DNA from: Sedimentisphaerales bacterium
Lineage (GTDB): Bacteria; Planctomycetota; Phycisphaerae; Sedimentisphaerales; SM23-30
Assembly: GCA_028281535.1 (NCBI GenBank)
Contig: JANQJS010000022.1
Location: forward strand, 62,001-126,000
DNA length: 64,000 nt
Reading direction: 5' to 3'
Positions 7,826 through 17,268 of the stretch are shown in pieces. How positions within the stretch are numbered: the first letter of the stretch is position 1; every line of letters begins with the position of its first letter. Under the pieces are notes generated by a model that was not told the origin of the DNA, did no database searches, and worked only from the letters and a program-made list of their open reading frames with translations. The translations under genes were made by a program, and so were the position numbers.

Positions 7826-10798
7826 ATGTCAGAAAGAAATCAAGTAAATCGTATTGCAATAACCTCAATGGGTATTGGCATTTGCTTATTTACCGTTATC
7901 AGTTTGCTCAGCTTCAATGTCCAGGATTGGCCCAACCCTGATGTGTCACCCACGATGACCACCTACAATCTATGCGGACCTGTGGGGTCATTTATCGCCT
8001 ATCAATGCGAATACTATTTAGGTCCGGCAAGCTGGCCGATATTGGGTGGATTACTCATTTGCCTACTTATGTTCTGTATGAACAAACCACTCGATCAACC
8101 TATATTTCGAACGATTGGCTTGCTACTCATTGCAACAGCATTGGCTAGCAGTCGCTTTCTAATCAATCAAGGCGACAGCGAATCGCTTTCGATAGGATAT
8201 GGCGGTCTATTGGGAATTACAACAGGTCATTTTCTATTAACCAAAACAGCTATGACGGGTGCGGTACTCATTATTTTTGCAAGCTTTTTTGTGGGCATGC
8301 TTTTGGCGATGGATCATATTCTATTTGCAGGATTGCGATTTGTTGGTAATGCGATACCGAATGTTAAGATAACTACCGGAAAATCAAAAACCAAAGCAAA
8401 GCAACCTAAAAAACAAAAGGTGACTATTAATCTTAATCCGCTTACTCGAATTCAAAACGCTATTGCAGCCCTGGTACCTTCTGGAACATCTCGAACTGCC
8501 ACGATGCAGTCTGAACCTATGGACAACACTGTTCAAGATGACTTTGAAGATCCTCAAGAAGAATATGAAGAACTTGAAGATGAATACGAGTATGAATACG
8601 AAGAAGATGATGAAGTTGAAGAAGAGGGCGAGGACCAACCCATTGCGACCGCAAAACCGAAAGCCAAAAAGGTTGCACAAAAAACTCCTCAACGCAACAC
8701 CTCTTTAAAACAGGTTTCTTCTGCATTAGCAAAAATTAAGGGCTTTGCCAAACCAACAGCAAACGTTGCGATGGTCAAAGAAGATTACACAGACTATAAA
8801 TATCCTTCCTTAGATTTATTATGCGAGCCACAACAGAACTATGCCAGGTTCCAAGAAAAAATCGTTACGGAAAAAGGCAAAGTGCTTTCGCAAACATTAA
8901 AAGAATTTAATATCAATGCCAATGTTGTTGAAATAGAAACTGGTCCCGTCATTACGATGTTTGAGTTGGAATTGGCACCAGGTATTAAAGTTGCACAAAT
9001 CACAAGTCTGGCAAATGATCTCGCTCGCTCTTTAAGTGCACCATCGGTACGCGTCGTCGCCCCACTACCTGGCAGACACACCATTGGTATCGAAGTGCCA
9101 AATAGCGAAAAAGAAAAAGTACGCATCAAAGAGTTAATGCAATCATCAGGTGATTTACCATCAAAAATGCGTATCCCATTATTCCTAGGTAAAGACGCCT
9201 CAGGGGAATCATTAATTGCAGACCTTACAGATATGCCTCACTGCTTAATTGCTGGCACAACCGGATCAGGAAAGAGTGTCTGCATCAACAGCATCATTAT
9301 GAGTATCTTGTTAACACAGCGACCTGACATGGTTAAACTTATTTTGGTTGACCCTAAAATGGTAGAGATGAATGCATTTCGAGACCTGGCTCACCTGATG
9401 TGTCCAATTGTTACGGAAATGAAAAAAGCTGAACAAATACTTGAATGGCTAACGGTAAAAATGGACGAACGCTATGCAACACTGGCCGAAGCACGCGTAA
9501 GAAATATCAGCAATTTCAATAAGTTAACTGAAGACGAAATTTACGAACGCTTCCAACCTTCCAACGAAGAAGAAAAGGCTAAGGTTCCCACTAAAATGCC
9601 ATACTTGGTTGTTATCATAGACGAATTAGCCGATTTAATGATGACCTCTGCCAAAGAAGTGGAATCTCATATTATTCGTCTGGCACAGAAAAGTCGAGCG
9701 GTTGGAATTCATATTATTCTAGCAACACAACGACCACAAGCAACCGTTGTTACCGGTTTGATTAAAAGTAATCTACCAAGCCGTATTAGTTTTAGGGTCG
9801 CAGCTCGCATGGATAGCCGAATTGTTCTGGATCAAAACGGCGCTGAAACATTACTTGGTCAAGGTGACATGTTATTCTTGAAACCAGGAACCAGTGAATT
9901 GATGAGGGCGCAAGGAACATTTATAGAAGATAAAGAAATTACGCATGTCGTAAAATATCTAAAAGAAGTATCACAACCTAATTTCCATCCTGAACTTGTT
10001 CAAATGAATACTTTGACTGCAGGCCCAGATATGGAACGCGATGAACTCTTTGATGATGCGGTACAAATTATATTGGAAACTCGCAGAGGCAGCGTATCAT
10101 TGCTCCAACGCAGACTGACCATCGGGTACTCGCGTGCTTCGCGATTAATTGACCAAATGGCATCCGCAGGAATTGTCGGTGATTACAAGGGATCCCAAGC
10201 TCGTGAAGTGTTATTAACCCTTGATGAATATGAACAGATCAAACGGCAAATGGCACTTGATGCAACTATGGGCTATCAAGATTTAATGGAAGATGAGCCA
10301 CAAAGCTTACCTGTTGAAACACAAATTTCTGATGAGGTCGACGCTGAAAGTCGCTTCGACAAAGATATGATGACTCCTACTAGTGATGATATTATTGAAG
10401 AAGATTTAATCGAAGAACCTCCAACAGAAACATCATCTACTCACTCTAGTGAAAATGCAGAGCAGTCAGAAGTTAATGATTATCAAGAGATAGAATACAT
10501 CGAAGAAGATGACGAATTGGATGAAGATGAACAAGAACATGACGGCACTCTTTCCAATGAAGATATCGAAGAGGAAGAGGAGGAGCTAGAGGAAGAATAT
10601 TATGATGAGGAAGACGAGGAACTGCTTGCTGAAGATACAGAACTTGAAGATGAGGATGATGACGAAGTAGAATACGAAGAAATTGAAGAAGATGATGAGG
10701 GGGAGGAAGACGAGGAGGATGAAGTAGAATACGAATACATCGAAGTCGAAGATGATGACAATGAGCCATCTAAAGAAAAATCTGCAAATAAATCTTAG
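7826..10798 (+). CDS. ftsK: DNA translocase FtsK/SpoIIIE with acidic linker and long acidic C-terminal tail
   Basis: A 990-residue protein. The first 170 residues contain about four membrane helices, followed by a basic patch and an acidic Glu/Asp-rich linker (about 230-275). The motor has Walker A GTTGSGKS at 477-484 and Walker B VVIIDELADLMM, and the gamma winged helix that reads polar DNA signals is at about 735-800 (RRLTIGYSRASRLIDQM). FtsK pumps DNA at the division septum to clear chromosomes. Unusual is an extra tail of about 170 residues after the gamma domain, mostly Glu, Asp and Tyr; in most homologues the gamma domain ends the protein. AAGGA precedes ATG 7826. Confidence 0.95.
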   Translation: MSERNQVNRIAITSMGIGICLFTVISLLSFNVQDWPNPDVSPTMTTYNLCGPVGSFIAYQCEYYLGPASWPILGGLLICLLMFCMNKPLDQPIFRTIGLLLIATALASSRFLINQGDSESLSIGYGGLLGITTGHFLLTKTAMTGAVLIIFASFFVGMLLAMDHILFAGLRFVGNAIPNVKITTGKSKTKAKQPKKQKVTINLNPLTRIQNAIAALVPSGTSRTATMQSEPMDNTVQDDFEDPQEEYEELEDEYEYEYEEDDEVEEEGEDQPIATAKPKAKKVAQKTPQRNTSLKQVSSALAKIKGFAKPTANVAMVKEDYTDYKYPSLDLLCEPQQNYARFQEKIVTEKGKVLSQTLKEFNINANVVEIETGPVITMFELELAPGIKVAQITSLANDLARSLSAPSVRVVAPLPGRHTIGIEVPNSEKEKVRIKELMQSSGDLPSKMRIPLFLGKDASGESLIADLTDMPHCLIAGTTGSGKSVCINSIIMSILLTQRPDMVKLILVDPKMVEMNAFRDLAHLMCPIVTEMKKAEQILEWLTVKMDERYATLAEARVRNISNFNKLTEDEIYERFQPSNEEEKAKVPTKMPYLVVIIDELADLMMTSAKEVESHIIRLAQKSRAVGIHIILATQRPQATVVTGLIKSNLPSRISFRVAARMDSRIVLDQNGAETLLGQGDMLFLKPGTSELMRAQGTFIEDKEITHVVKYLKEVSQPNFHPELVQMNTLTAGPDMERDELFDDAVQIILETRRGSVSLLQRRLTIGYSRASRLIDQMASAGIVGDYKGSQAREVLLTLDEYEQIKRQMALDATMGYQDLMEDEPQSLPVETQISDEVDAESRFDKDMMTPTSDDIIEEDLIEEPPTETSSTHSSENAEQSEVNDYQEIEYIEEDDELDEDEQEHDGTLSNEDIEEEEEELEEEYYDEEDEELLAEDTELEDEDDDEVEYEEIEEDDEGEEDEEDEVEYEYIEVEDDDNEPSKEKSANKS

Positions 10799-10863
10799 CT
10801 ATTCATAAAAGTAATTAGCGACAACCATAAAAAGCTATCCCTAATTACATGCCTAACGTATTA

Positions 10864-13053
10864 TCACAACTCAGTTGAATCGGTTGTATTTTCAATTTTC
10901 ATTCCTACTAACTTTCTTAACTTATCAACAGTATCATCTAATCGATTCGCCTGAGTTGAAAGTTCTTGTGATGCAGCAGCAGATTCTTCCGCAGCAGCGG
11001 CATTGTCCTGCGTTACTTGTTCCATATCTGAAACGGATTGATTCACCGTACTGACACCTTTAGCCTGCTCCTCGCTAGACGAAGATATATCGTTAACTAA
11101 TCTTCCTGCTTTGGTAACATTATCAACGATTTCTGTTAAAGCCTCTGCAACCCCACTGCTAATTTCAACTCCATTCTCTGTATTTTTAATGGATTCTTCA
11201 ATCATTACTGAAATATCTTTAGCCCCTTCTGAACATCGAATAGCCAGGTTGCGCACTTCTTCTGCTACCACAGCAAACCCTTTACCAGCTTCGCCGGCCC
11301 GAGCGGCTTCAACAGCTGCATTTAATGCAAGAAGATTTGTTTGAAATGCAACCTCATCAATAACATTAATGACCTTCGCTGTGTTTTGAGCAGATAATTG
11401 GATGGCATCAATTGCTTTTATCATACGCTGCACAGCTTGATTACCATTATCTGCTGAAATCTGTGCTCTTTTAGATAAATCATCCGCAGAAATGGCGTTA
11501 TCAGAATTTTGACTAGTCATCGATGAAATCTCTTCCAACGCTGAAGAACTCTCTTCTAGTCTTGCGGCCTGTGTAGATGCTTGCTGAGCTAACCCTTGAG
11601 AGGCACTAGCAATTTGGCTGGATGCGCTTGATATCTGATGAGACCCGTCTGTTAAATCACTAATCGCATTTTTGATGGGACCAGCAATCATCCTTACAAG
11701 CCCAATCGTCGTTAAGACACCCAATATCGTCACAAGGATCCCGAAAAATATTGAGGCCAACTGAGCATCACTTTTTGCAATTTTAACTTTCTGTTCTGCT
11801 AATTGAATCAGATTATTGCATATCATTGAAACGTGATGTAAATCTTGAACCGCTTTTGAACTATCAGCTGCAACTTCAAACACATCCACAAGAACAACTT
11901 TTAATTCATATATATATTTTTCGAGTTGCTTTTCAGCCAATGCTAAGATCTCAAGATCATGAACTTCTTCCTGCTTGTCTATAGCAGCTTTGGGAATTAA
12001 TTTTTTAGTCTGGCCCAACTGCCCCACTAATTGTCCCAACTCCGTTTCCATAGTTTTAATTCGAGAGATTTTCTTATCAATCAAGAAGTTACTTTTTTCT
12101 TTGGCAACTCTTAGCAAATGTATCTCGCATTCTGCGAGCATTTCAATCAAGTGCGTCTTATCCACAACCTTATCTCTAGAGGCATTATTTGTCCCTAATT
12201 CTTCTAATTCTTTTTCATGTTGATGAAGCATGTCGGCTAATTCATGATCTAGCAAGTTCCCAAGAGTCTCTAAGTCATTTTTGTATTTTTCAACTTCATG
12301 GAATTTTTCTGTCAAATGTAAAAATACAGGCTTAAAGTGCTCTATATCCTTTTCAATACTCTCTAGTTTTTTCAACTTTACACCATCCGTCAAAGACGTT
12401 TTTAAAGTATTCATAATAGCCTGAGTATCATTAATATTCGCATGCACTTTCTTGATGCTTTCATCACCCATGTCTTTATCTTCAATACCATGCAACAAAA
12501 ATTCATCCATATTAGATTGAGCTTGAGCAACCAAGTCTTTAACTTTAAGAACATCCACTTCTATATGCGTTTCTTTATCTACGCGATTGAGAAAATAATG
12601 GCTGGAAATATTAATAAGCATCGCATATACAATCAATGAGCCAAAACCAAAATATAATTTTCCTGCAATACCAAGATTACCACAAAATGATGAACGCCAA
12701 AAAACAAGGCTCCCCATTCCCAAAACTAAAGCTAGCGCTATCAGAACCCATATAATATGGCTAGATTCTGATGGGACCATTTTTTTGTCCTTTGTATCGA
12801 ATACTTCTTTATGACTCGCATGGACCAGCGATTTTAATTTTTCAGGGTGAATAAGGGAAATGGGTTCAAACTGAGCATGTGCATGAATACCCTTTACCTC
12901 ATGATCTTCATGGATACCTTGATGCTCATCATTGTGTGAATTAATGATAGCATCACCTGTTGTTGCGTCACTACCTGCAAACACTGGTGCTGCTAAAATA
13001 AATATCATTACTAATAAATTAACAACTGACTGATGTCGTACAAAAATTGACAT
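10864..13053 (-). CDS. Methyl-accepting chemotaxis protein
   Basis: A 729-residue chemoreceptor. The N terminus has a signal-like segment (1-26), a His-rich stretch (about 38-60), and membrane helices at about 99-118 and 129-148. A long helical region predicted to be extracytoplasmic follows (about 150-430), then a membrane helix at about 433-451 and a signalling domain with the hairpin tip DEVAFQTNLLALNAAVEAAR and GKGFAVVAEEVRNLA. The tip binds CheA and CheW. A full HAMP domain is not obvious. No other chemotaxis gene is in the window. AGGAG precedes the ATG at 13053. It converges with ftsK. Confidence 0.93.
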   Translation of the reverse strand: MSIFVRHQSVVNLLVMIFILAAPVFAGSDATTGDAIINSHNDEHQGIHEDHEVKGIHAHAQFEPISLIHPEKLKSLVHASHKEVFDTKDKKMVPSESSHIIWVLIALALVLGMGSLVFWRSSFCGNLGIAGKLYFGFGSLIVYAMLINISSHYFLNRVDKETHIEVDVLKVKDLVAQAQSNMDEFLLHGIEDKDMGDESIKKVHANINDTQAIMNTLKTSLTDGVKLKKLESIEKDIEHFKPVFLHLTEKFHEVEKYKNDLETLGNLLDHELADMLHQHEKELEELGTNNASRDKVVDKTHLIEMLAECEIHLLRVAKEKSNFLIDKKISRIKTMETELGQLVGQLGQTKKLIPKAAIDKQEEVHDLEILALAEKQLEKYIYELKVVLVDVFEVAADSSKAVQDLHHVSMICNNLIQLAEQKVKIAKSDAQLASIFFGILVTILGVLTTIGLVRMIAGPIKNAISDLTDGSHQISSASSQIASASQGLAQQASTQAARLEESSSALEEISSMTSQNSDNAISADDLSKRAQISADNGNQAVQRMIKAIDAIQLSAQNTAKVINVIDEVAFQTNLLALNAAVEAARAGEAGKGFAVVAEEVRNLAIRCSEGAKDISVMIEESIKNTENGVEISSGVAEALTEIVDNVTKAGRLVNDISSSSEEQAKGVSTVNQSVSDMEQVTQDNAAAAEESAAASQELSTQANRLDDTVDKLRKLVGMKIENTTDSTEL

Positions 13054-13549
13054 ATTAGCACTCCTGATGGTTAAAAAGATATTCAGGTTTAATTTGATAA
13101 GAAAATGCCCTTACTCTTATCCATTAAAATATAAGTCGTCACCTAAATTGGTATGCTTGAAACCATCTTAGGACCGATAAGATAGTTTAAAAACCTTCTC
13201 TCTCTTTCATATCCGCAATTATTACAACTAGCTATTATTACTCAATTTAGAGCCACTAATTAATAGACACTCTCGTCACTAATTATAAACCGACTAAATT
13301 AAAATAATACATTACTATTATTTATAGCGATCAAAAACATTATTGAACCCACAATCGATGCCACATATATATGAACGAAACATAATCGATATATAGATAG
13401 AGTTTCTCAAGCTGAATGACAAAATCGAAACTCGCATGATAATCTAAGTCACTTGTAAATCTTACCTTGATAAACAATTTTCTCTCGAGTATCATTCTAT
13501 CTAATCGTTTAGCATACACTTAGTTACAATAACAGGATTCGACCAGCCA
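13054..13549. other. Intergenic region between divergent chemoreceptor and pgsA genes
   Basis: 496 bp of AT-rich DNA that must hold the promoters of both divergent genes. I see no open frame of interest, no RNA gene and no strong consensus promoter. AGGA lies before the pgsA start at 13550. Confidence 0.5.
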
Positions 13550-14167
13550 ATGAACAAAATGCTTCGGTCACTACCCAATATAATTACTGGCTCCAGGATC
13601 TTTTTTGCTATAGCATTTTTAGTTCTTCTATTAATGGTGAATCGAGATTCCTTAACGACACCTCAGGACCTATCAAAAGAACTCTGGAAACTGAACTGGG
13701 CTTTCATCATGTTTCTCATCGCAGGTATTACAGACATCATCGATGGACCATTGGCTCGCCGCATGAATGTTACAAGTTCTTTTGGAAGAATGTTTGATCC
13801 ATTGGTTGATAAAATTCTTATCGTAGGTGGCTATATTGCCTTATGGCTATTTGATACTTCCATAACATTTATTTATTGGTGGATGGTATTAATCATTGTG
13901 GCTAGGGAAGTGGTCGTAACCCAAATTCGCAAGAAAAGTGAATCGCAAGGCATCGCCTTTGGTGCAAACTGGGCTGGAAAATTAAAAATGTTTCTTCAGA
14001 GTTTCGCCATAGGAAGTGTTATCATTTATATGGGTTACTTTCAAGGAGAGACTTGGGCAATCTATTTTAGAAATAGCATTGTTCTTATAGCTGTCGTATT
14101 CACTGCGTGGACAGCCATTAATTACGTAACACGCTACAATAAATTGATTAAAGATAATCAAAAATGA
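13550..14167 (+). CDS. pgsA: CDP-diacylglycerol-glycerol-3-phosphate 3-phosphatidyltransferase
   Basis: A 205-residue integral membrane enzyme of the CDP-alcohol phosphatidyltransferase family, which makes phosphatidylglycerolphosphate. The family signature D-G-x2-A-R-x8-G-x3-D-x3-D is visible as DGPLARRMNVTSSFGRMFDP followed by LVDK. About four to five hydrophobic helices surround it, and the start LPNIITGSRI is typical of PgsA. The length fits the family. AGGA upstream supports ATG 13550. Confidence 0.92.
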   Translation: MNKMLRSLPNIITGSRIFFAIAFLVLLLMVNRDSLTTPQDLSKELWKLNWAFIMFLIAGITDIIDGPLARRMNVTSSFGRMFDPLVDKILIVGGYIALWLFDTSITFIYWWMVLIIVAREVVVTQIRKKSESQGIAFGANWAGKLKMFLQSFAIGSVIIYMGYFQGETWAIYFRNSIVLIAVVFTAWTAINYVTRYNKLIKDNQK

Positions 14168-14208
14168 TCGTTAGAGCTTTTCATACGATTCTAGCAAATC
14201 GAGGCTCG

Positions 14209-15303
14209 TTACGGAGCGATAAAAACATCTGCTTCGTTTTCTGGACGTTCAATTCCCGTATAATGACTGACATCGGTAACGGTATAAATATCATCCATAT
14301 CAGCCCCTAAAATTCGAGCCGAAACAAATTCAACATGCCCATCTGCAAAAAGGACATTCTGCCCACGACGATTGTGATTGGGAGAATTGACATTTGGATT
14401 GTTGTCCGTATATTTCAATACTTTTTGTCCATGGTGATTGCAATCTGGGCTTTTACAATCCAATTTTTCAAATAAAGGATTCTGATCCGCCATTAAAACC
14501 ATACGAGAATTGGCTTTAGGGCAATGTTCGACTTTCATCGCTTTATTGGTCAACAGAAAACTGTAATTCACCTGGTATCGGCAAAGAAAGTCATCATTTT
14601 TTTGTAAGACTGAAAAACCCGGGAAAGCGTGGGTATGATATTTCCCTTTCATCTCAGGACAAATAAAATTATCTGGATGTAAATATTCCCCTTTTACCAA
14701 TAAATATAAATTTCGAGTATTTGATTCATTCCGTTCGCCTTTGTCAGCAACATTCCACCAGACATCACCATGCTGTTGATGAACATAAGGCAAATAACCT
14801 GAATTACATTCAGCATAACTCATAAAGGCTTCACCAGTCTTTTTAAACTGGGCCATACAGGCAACCTGGTTTGATAAACTACGGGCATGGTTTAACCCTG
14901 GTTGCACGACCCAGAACATGAGCAAAATGCTTGCAGCAACAGCAAACACTTCACGAAGATTACCAAAAACCCAAAGGCCCCTACTGAGGTCAGAATAACC
15001 ACGATGCTGGGACTCTTGCTGGCGAGCAATTGAAGCACTGGCAGCAGCAAGATCTTGAGCCTGCTTGTGCTGTTTAATCAAGGCGAGACTACGTTGTGTT
15101 AAGTTCTCAGGAACATCAACGTTATTTATGCTTTCCAAAGGTTTAAGTGTTTTTTCTATCCGCGAATGAACATCTGCAGCAAACTTATCACTTTCCAAAA
15201 GAGCCTCAGTTTTGCTGCGATCATCGGCGAGATCTAGGTGAAAATTGTAATCCAACAATTTTTCTAGCAAATCTTTTTTATCATTATCAAACTTCTTATC
15301 CAT
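14209..15303 (-). CDS. Membrane anti-sigma-like protein with C-terminal H-X9-DG type domain
   Basis: A 364-residue protein encoded 20 bp after an ECF sigma factor. Residues 1-110 are a charged helical cytoplasmic part, one membrane helix lies at about 113-132 (VFAVAASILLMFWVV), and the rest would be outside. The outer part has several Cys and His residues and ends with HNRRGQNVLFADGHVEFV, which resembles the prepilin-processing-associated H-X9-DG domain expanded in Planctomycetota (here the spacing is ten). Position and topology suggest an anti-sigma factor with an extracytoplasmic sensor. I do not see a clear zinc-binding anti-sigma motif, so the role is inferred from context. Confidence 0.7.
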   Translation of the reverse strand: MDKKFDNDKKDLLEKLLDYNFHLDLADDRSKTEALLESDKFAADVHSRIEKTLKPLESINNVDVPENLTQRSLALIKQHKQAQDLAAASASIARQQESQHRGYSDLSRGLWVFGNLREVFAVAASILLMFWVVQPGLNHARSLSNQVACMAQFKKTGEAFMSYAECNSGYLPYVHQQHGDVWWNVADKGERNESNTRNLYLLVKGEYLHPDNFICPEMKGKYHTHAFPGFSVLQKNDDFLCRYQVNYSFLLTNKAMKVEHCPKANSRMVLMADQNPLFEKLDCKSPDCNHHGQKVLKYTDNNPNVNSPNHNRRGQNVLFADGHVEFVSARILGADMDDIYTVTDVSHYTGIERPENEADVFIAP

Positions 15304-15323
15304 TGTACATTACCTTACAAACA

Positions 15324-15914
15324 CTACCTGTTTGACTGAGACTCCAAATCTTTGTAATTTTGCGAAAACAACTTTACAGCAGCATGCAAACGAGACTTAA
15401 CTGTACCCAACGGTATTTCTAAAATATCAGCCATTTCCTTGTAAGAAAGTTGTTTAAAATATGCCATCAATAATATTTCACGAAAATGTTCAGGCATTTT
15501 GTCGATTACCATTTTTACAGCAGCTTCTTGCTCTTTCTGACTGTAAATACTTTCTGGCGTCGTCGGATCTTGCATAAGATGCGCCCACAGATCAGCTTCA
15601 CTGCCATTATCATCATCATTAGACGTAAGCTGTACCGTCGGCTTCCTTGAACGACTTCGAAGTAAGTCTCTCGCTTTGTTAGCAGCTATCGTATAAAGCC
15701 AAGGCTTAAATCGCCTCGATAACTCAAATCGATCGATCGATAAATGGACTTGAAGAAACGCCTCTTGGAAGGCTTCTTCAGCTAAAGATGCTTGCCCAAG
15801 AAATCGATACAAAAAATGATATAATTCTTTTTCGTACCGTCTGACTAACTGGGCAAAGGCATCATCATCGCCTTTCTGGTAAGCTGCCAGTAAATTTTCA
15901 TCTGTTGGCTGCAT
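15324..15914 (-). CDS. ECF-type RNA polymerase sigma factor
   Basis: A 196-residue sigma70-family protein. Region 2 (residues about 20-90) includes AEEAFQEAFLQVHLSIDRFE and FKPWLYTIAANKARDLLRSR for -10 recognition. Region 4 (about 135-185) has LSYKEMADILEIPLGTVKSR, the helix-turn-helix for -35 recognition. No region 3 lies between, as expected for the extracytoplasmic function group. It is followed on the same strand by a membrane protein that is probably its anti-sigma factor. Confidence 0.93.
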   Translation of the reverse strand: MQPTDENLLAAYQKGDDDAFAQLVRRYEKELYHFLYRFLGQASLAEEAFQEAFLQVHLSIDRFELSRRFKPWLYTIAANKARDLLRSRSRKPTVQLTSNDDDNGSEADLWAHLMQDPTTPESIYSQKEQEAAVKMVIDKMPEHFREILLMAYFKQLSYKEMADILEIPLGTVKSRLHAAVKLFSQNYKDLESQSNR

Positions 15915-16171
15915 TAATACTGTCTATCTTTCATACGTATTTCATTTCGGCAGGTTCAGCCTAAATGGTGATTTCATCAAAGATTATCAACTAATTTTAG
16001 CTAATTTAACTCGGCTTATTTATAGCATTATATCAGGATTGGGTCAAAATGTTTCCTACAATTTATCATTTTAAATGTTTGATTCTAAGGCATTTAAACA
16101 GGATTCTTATCAATTTCGGCAATATCAGCTGAATAGTGTTATGTGAACGAAGCAAACGGAGGTTATTGGAC

Positions 16172-17206
16172 CTATGCTATGATATTTTTTAACTGTTCCG
16201 CAGCACCTTTTGGGTCAGATTGATTGATTAAAGCCTGACAAACAACTATACCATTGGCTCCTGCCTGAATGACTTTATGTGCGTTTGAGTGATCAACACC
16301 GCCAATTGCATAGATCGGCATTGCGGTTTTCTCTCTGATCTTTGCGATCGCATCTGTCCCAATGACTTCAACATCCGGCTTGGTTGAGCTAGCAAAAATA
16401 CTGCCTATGGCAAGGTAATCTGCGGACTCGGCAATGACATTATCTGCCTCAACTACATCATGACTACTTTTACCAACGAGCACTTGCGAATCAATAATTT
16501 GACGAGCTTGACTAATGGACAAATCGTCTTGCCCAACATGAACACCATCAGCACCTGCTAATCGTGCGATATCTGCTCTGTCATTCATGATAAATAACGC
16601 ATTGTGAGCATGACAACATTGACATATTTCTTTAGCAGTTTTTAATAGTTGTTTATCATCAAGTTCTTTTTCTCGCAATTGAATACAATCAACTCCCCCT
16701 TCAAGAATCTTTTCTACCGTTTCTAATAAAGAATTTTGACAATACGCTTGCGTAACGATGACATATAATTTTACATCATCCAGCCGTTGACTATTCTGCA
16801 AACGCTGATTAATTTTCTTTTCTATATCATATGCCTGATATCGCAATAATTCAATTTTAGCCGCAAAATCAGGATCAATCACTTTTCCATATTCTTCCAG
16901 ACTTCTGAGTGCTTCGGTAAGGCGTTTGCCTGCAGCAAGCAACACATTTTTGTTGTCTAACCGATTCATTTCCTGGGCAGTTGAAATTTCAGTCCCAACA
17001 TCTTCAGGTGTATCACGAGCAGCAAGAAGCTCCTGGTGAGATAGGTTTTGATATAAATCCGCTAATGTATGGCGGCATGATTTGGTCATTTTGTTGAAAA
17101 ACGGGTCATTAAGGCAAAATCGAACATAATCCTCCATCACCCGTAAAGCTTCACGAGCCCGATTGAAATTTGCATCTAAAATTCGATAAACGGTTCGATT
17201 TTCCAT
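16172..17206 (-). CDS. thiE: ThiD2-like domain fused to thiamine-phosphate synthase ThiE
   Basis: A 344-residue fusion. Residues 1-135 begin MENRTVYRILDANFNRAREA and match the ThiD2-type domain found in front of ThiE in several phyla, proposed to act on HMP phosphate. Residues about 145-344 are ThiE, which couples HMP diphosphate and HET phosphate: LREKELDD, FIMNDRADIA, GADGVHVGQDD, YLAIGSIFASSTK, and YAIGGVDHSN. The start at 17206 is chosen because it is the first residue of the domain; a longer frame to 17383 would run through the divergent lipA gene. No TPP riboswitch fits in the 62-bp gap upstream. A palindrome CTGTAATTTACAG lies directly before the start. Confidence 0.9.
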   Translation of the reverse strand: MENRTVYRILDANFNRAREALRVMEDYVRFCLNDPFFNKMTKSCRHTLADLYQNLSHQELLAARDTPEDVGTEISTAQEMNRLDNKNVLLAAGKRLTEALRSLEEYGKVIDPDFAAKIELLRYQAYDIEKKINQRLQNSQRLDDVKLYVIVTQAYCQNSLLETVEKILEGGVDCIQLREKELDDKQLLKTAKEICQCCHAHNALFIMNDRADIARLAGADGVHVGQDDLSISQARQIIDSQVLVGKSSHDVVEADNVIAESADYLAIGSIFASSTKPDVEVIGTDAIAKIREKTAMPIYAIGGVDHSNAHKVIQAGANGIVVCQALINQSDPKGAAEQLKNIIA

Positions 17207-17231
17207 CTGTAATTTACAGTATAACATGAAC

Positions 17232-17259
17232 TTGAAACTTTGTAAAAGATCACTATAAT
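17232..17259 (+). promoter_or_regulatory. Predicted sigma70-type promoter of lipA
   Basis: TTGAAA at 17232-17237, a 16-base spacer, and TATAAT at 17254-17259. The lipA ATG is at 17269, so transcription would start only about 2-4 bases before it, which predicts a leaderless or almost leaderless mRNA. Confidence 0.5.
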
Positions 17260-17268
17260 AGGAACATA

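Noticed and set aside
10473..10769. Minus-strand frame of 98 codons rich in His, Leu and Pro
   Set aside because: It is the complement of the acidic FtsK tail (GAA/GAT runs), not a gene.
10811..10848. Terminator between ftsK and the chemoreceptor gene
   Set aside because: GTAATTAG and CTAATTAC pair, but the loop has 22 bases, the stem is AT-rich and no T run follows. Too weak to call.
17207..17268. TPP riboswitch for thiE
   Set aside because: The gap has only 62 bp and shows none of the conserved THI-box core such as CTGAGA.
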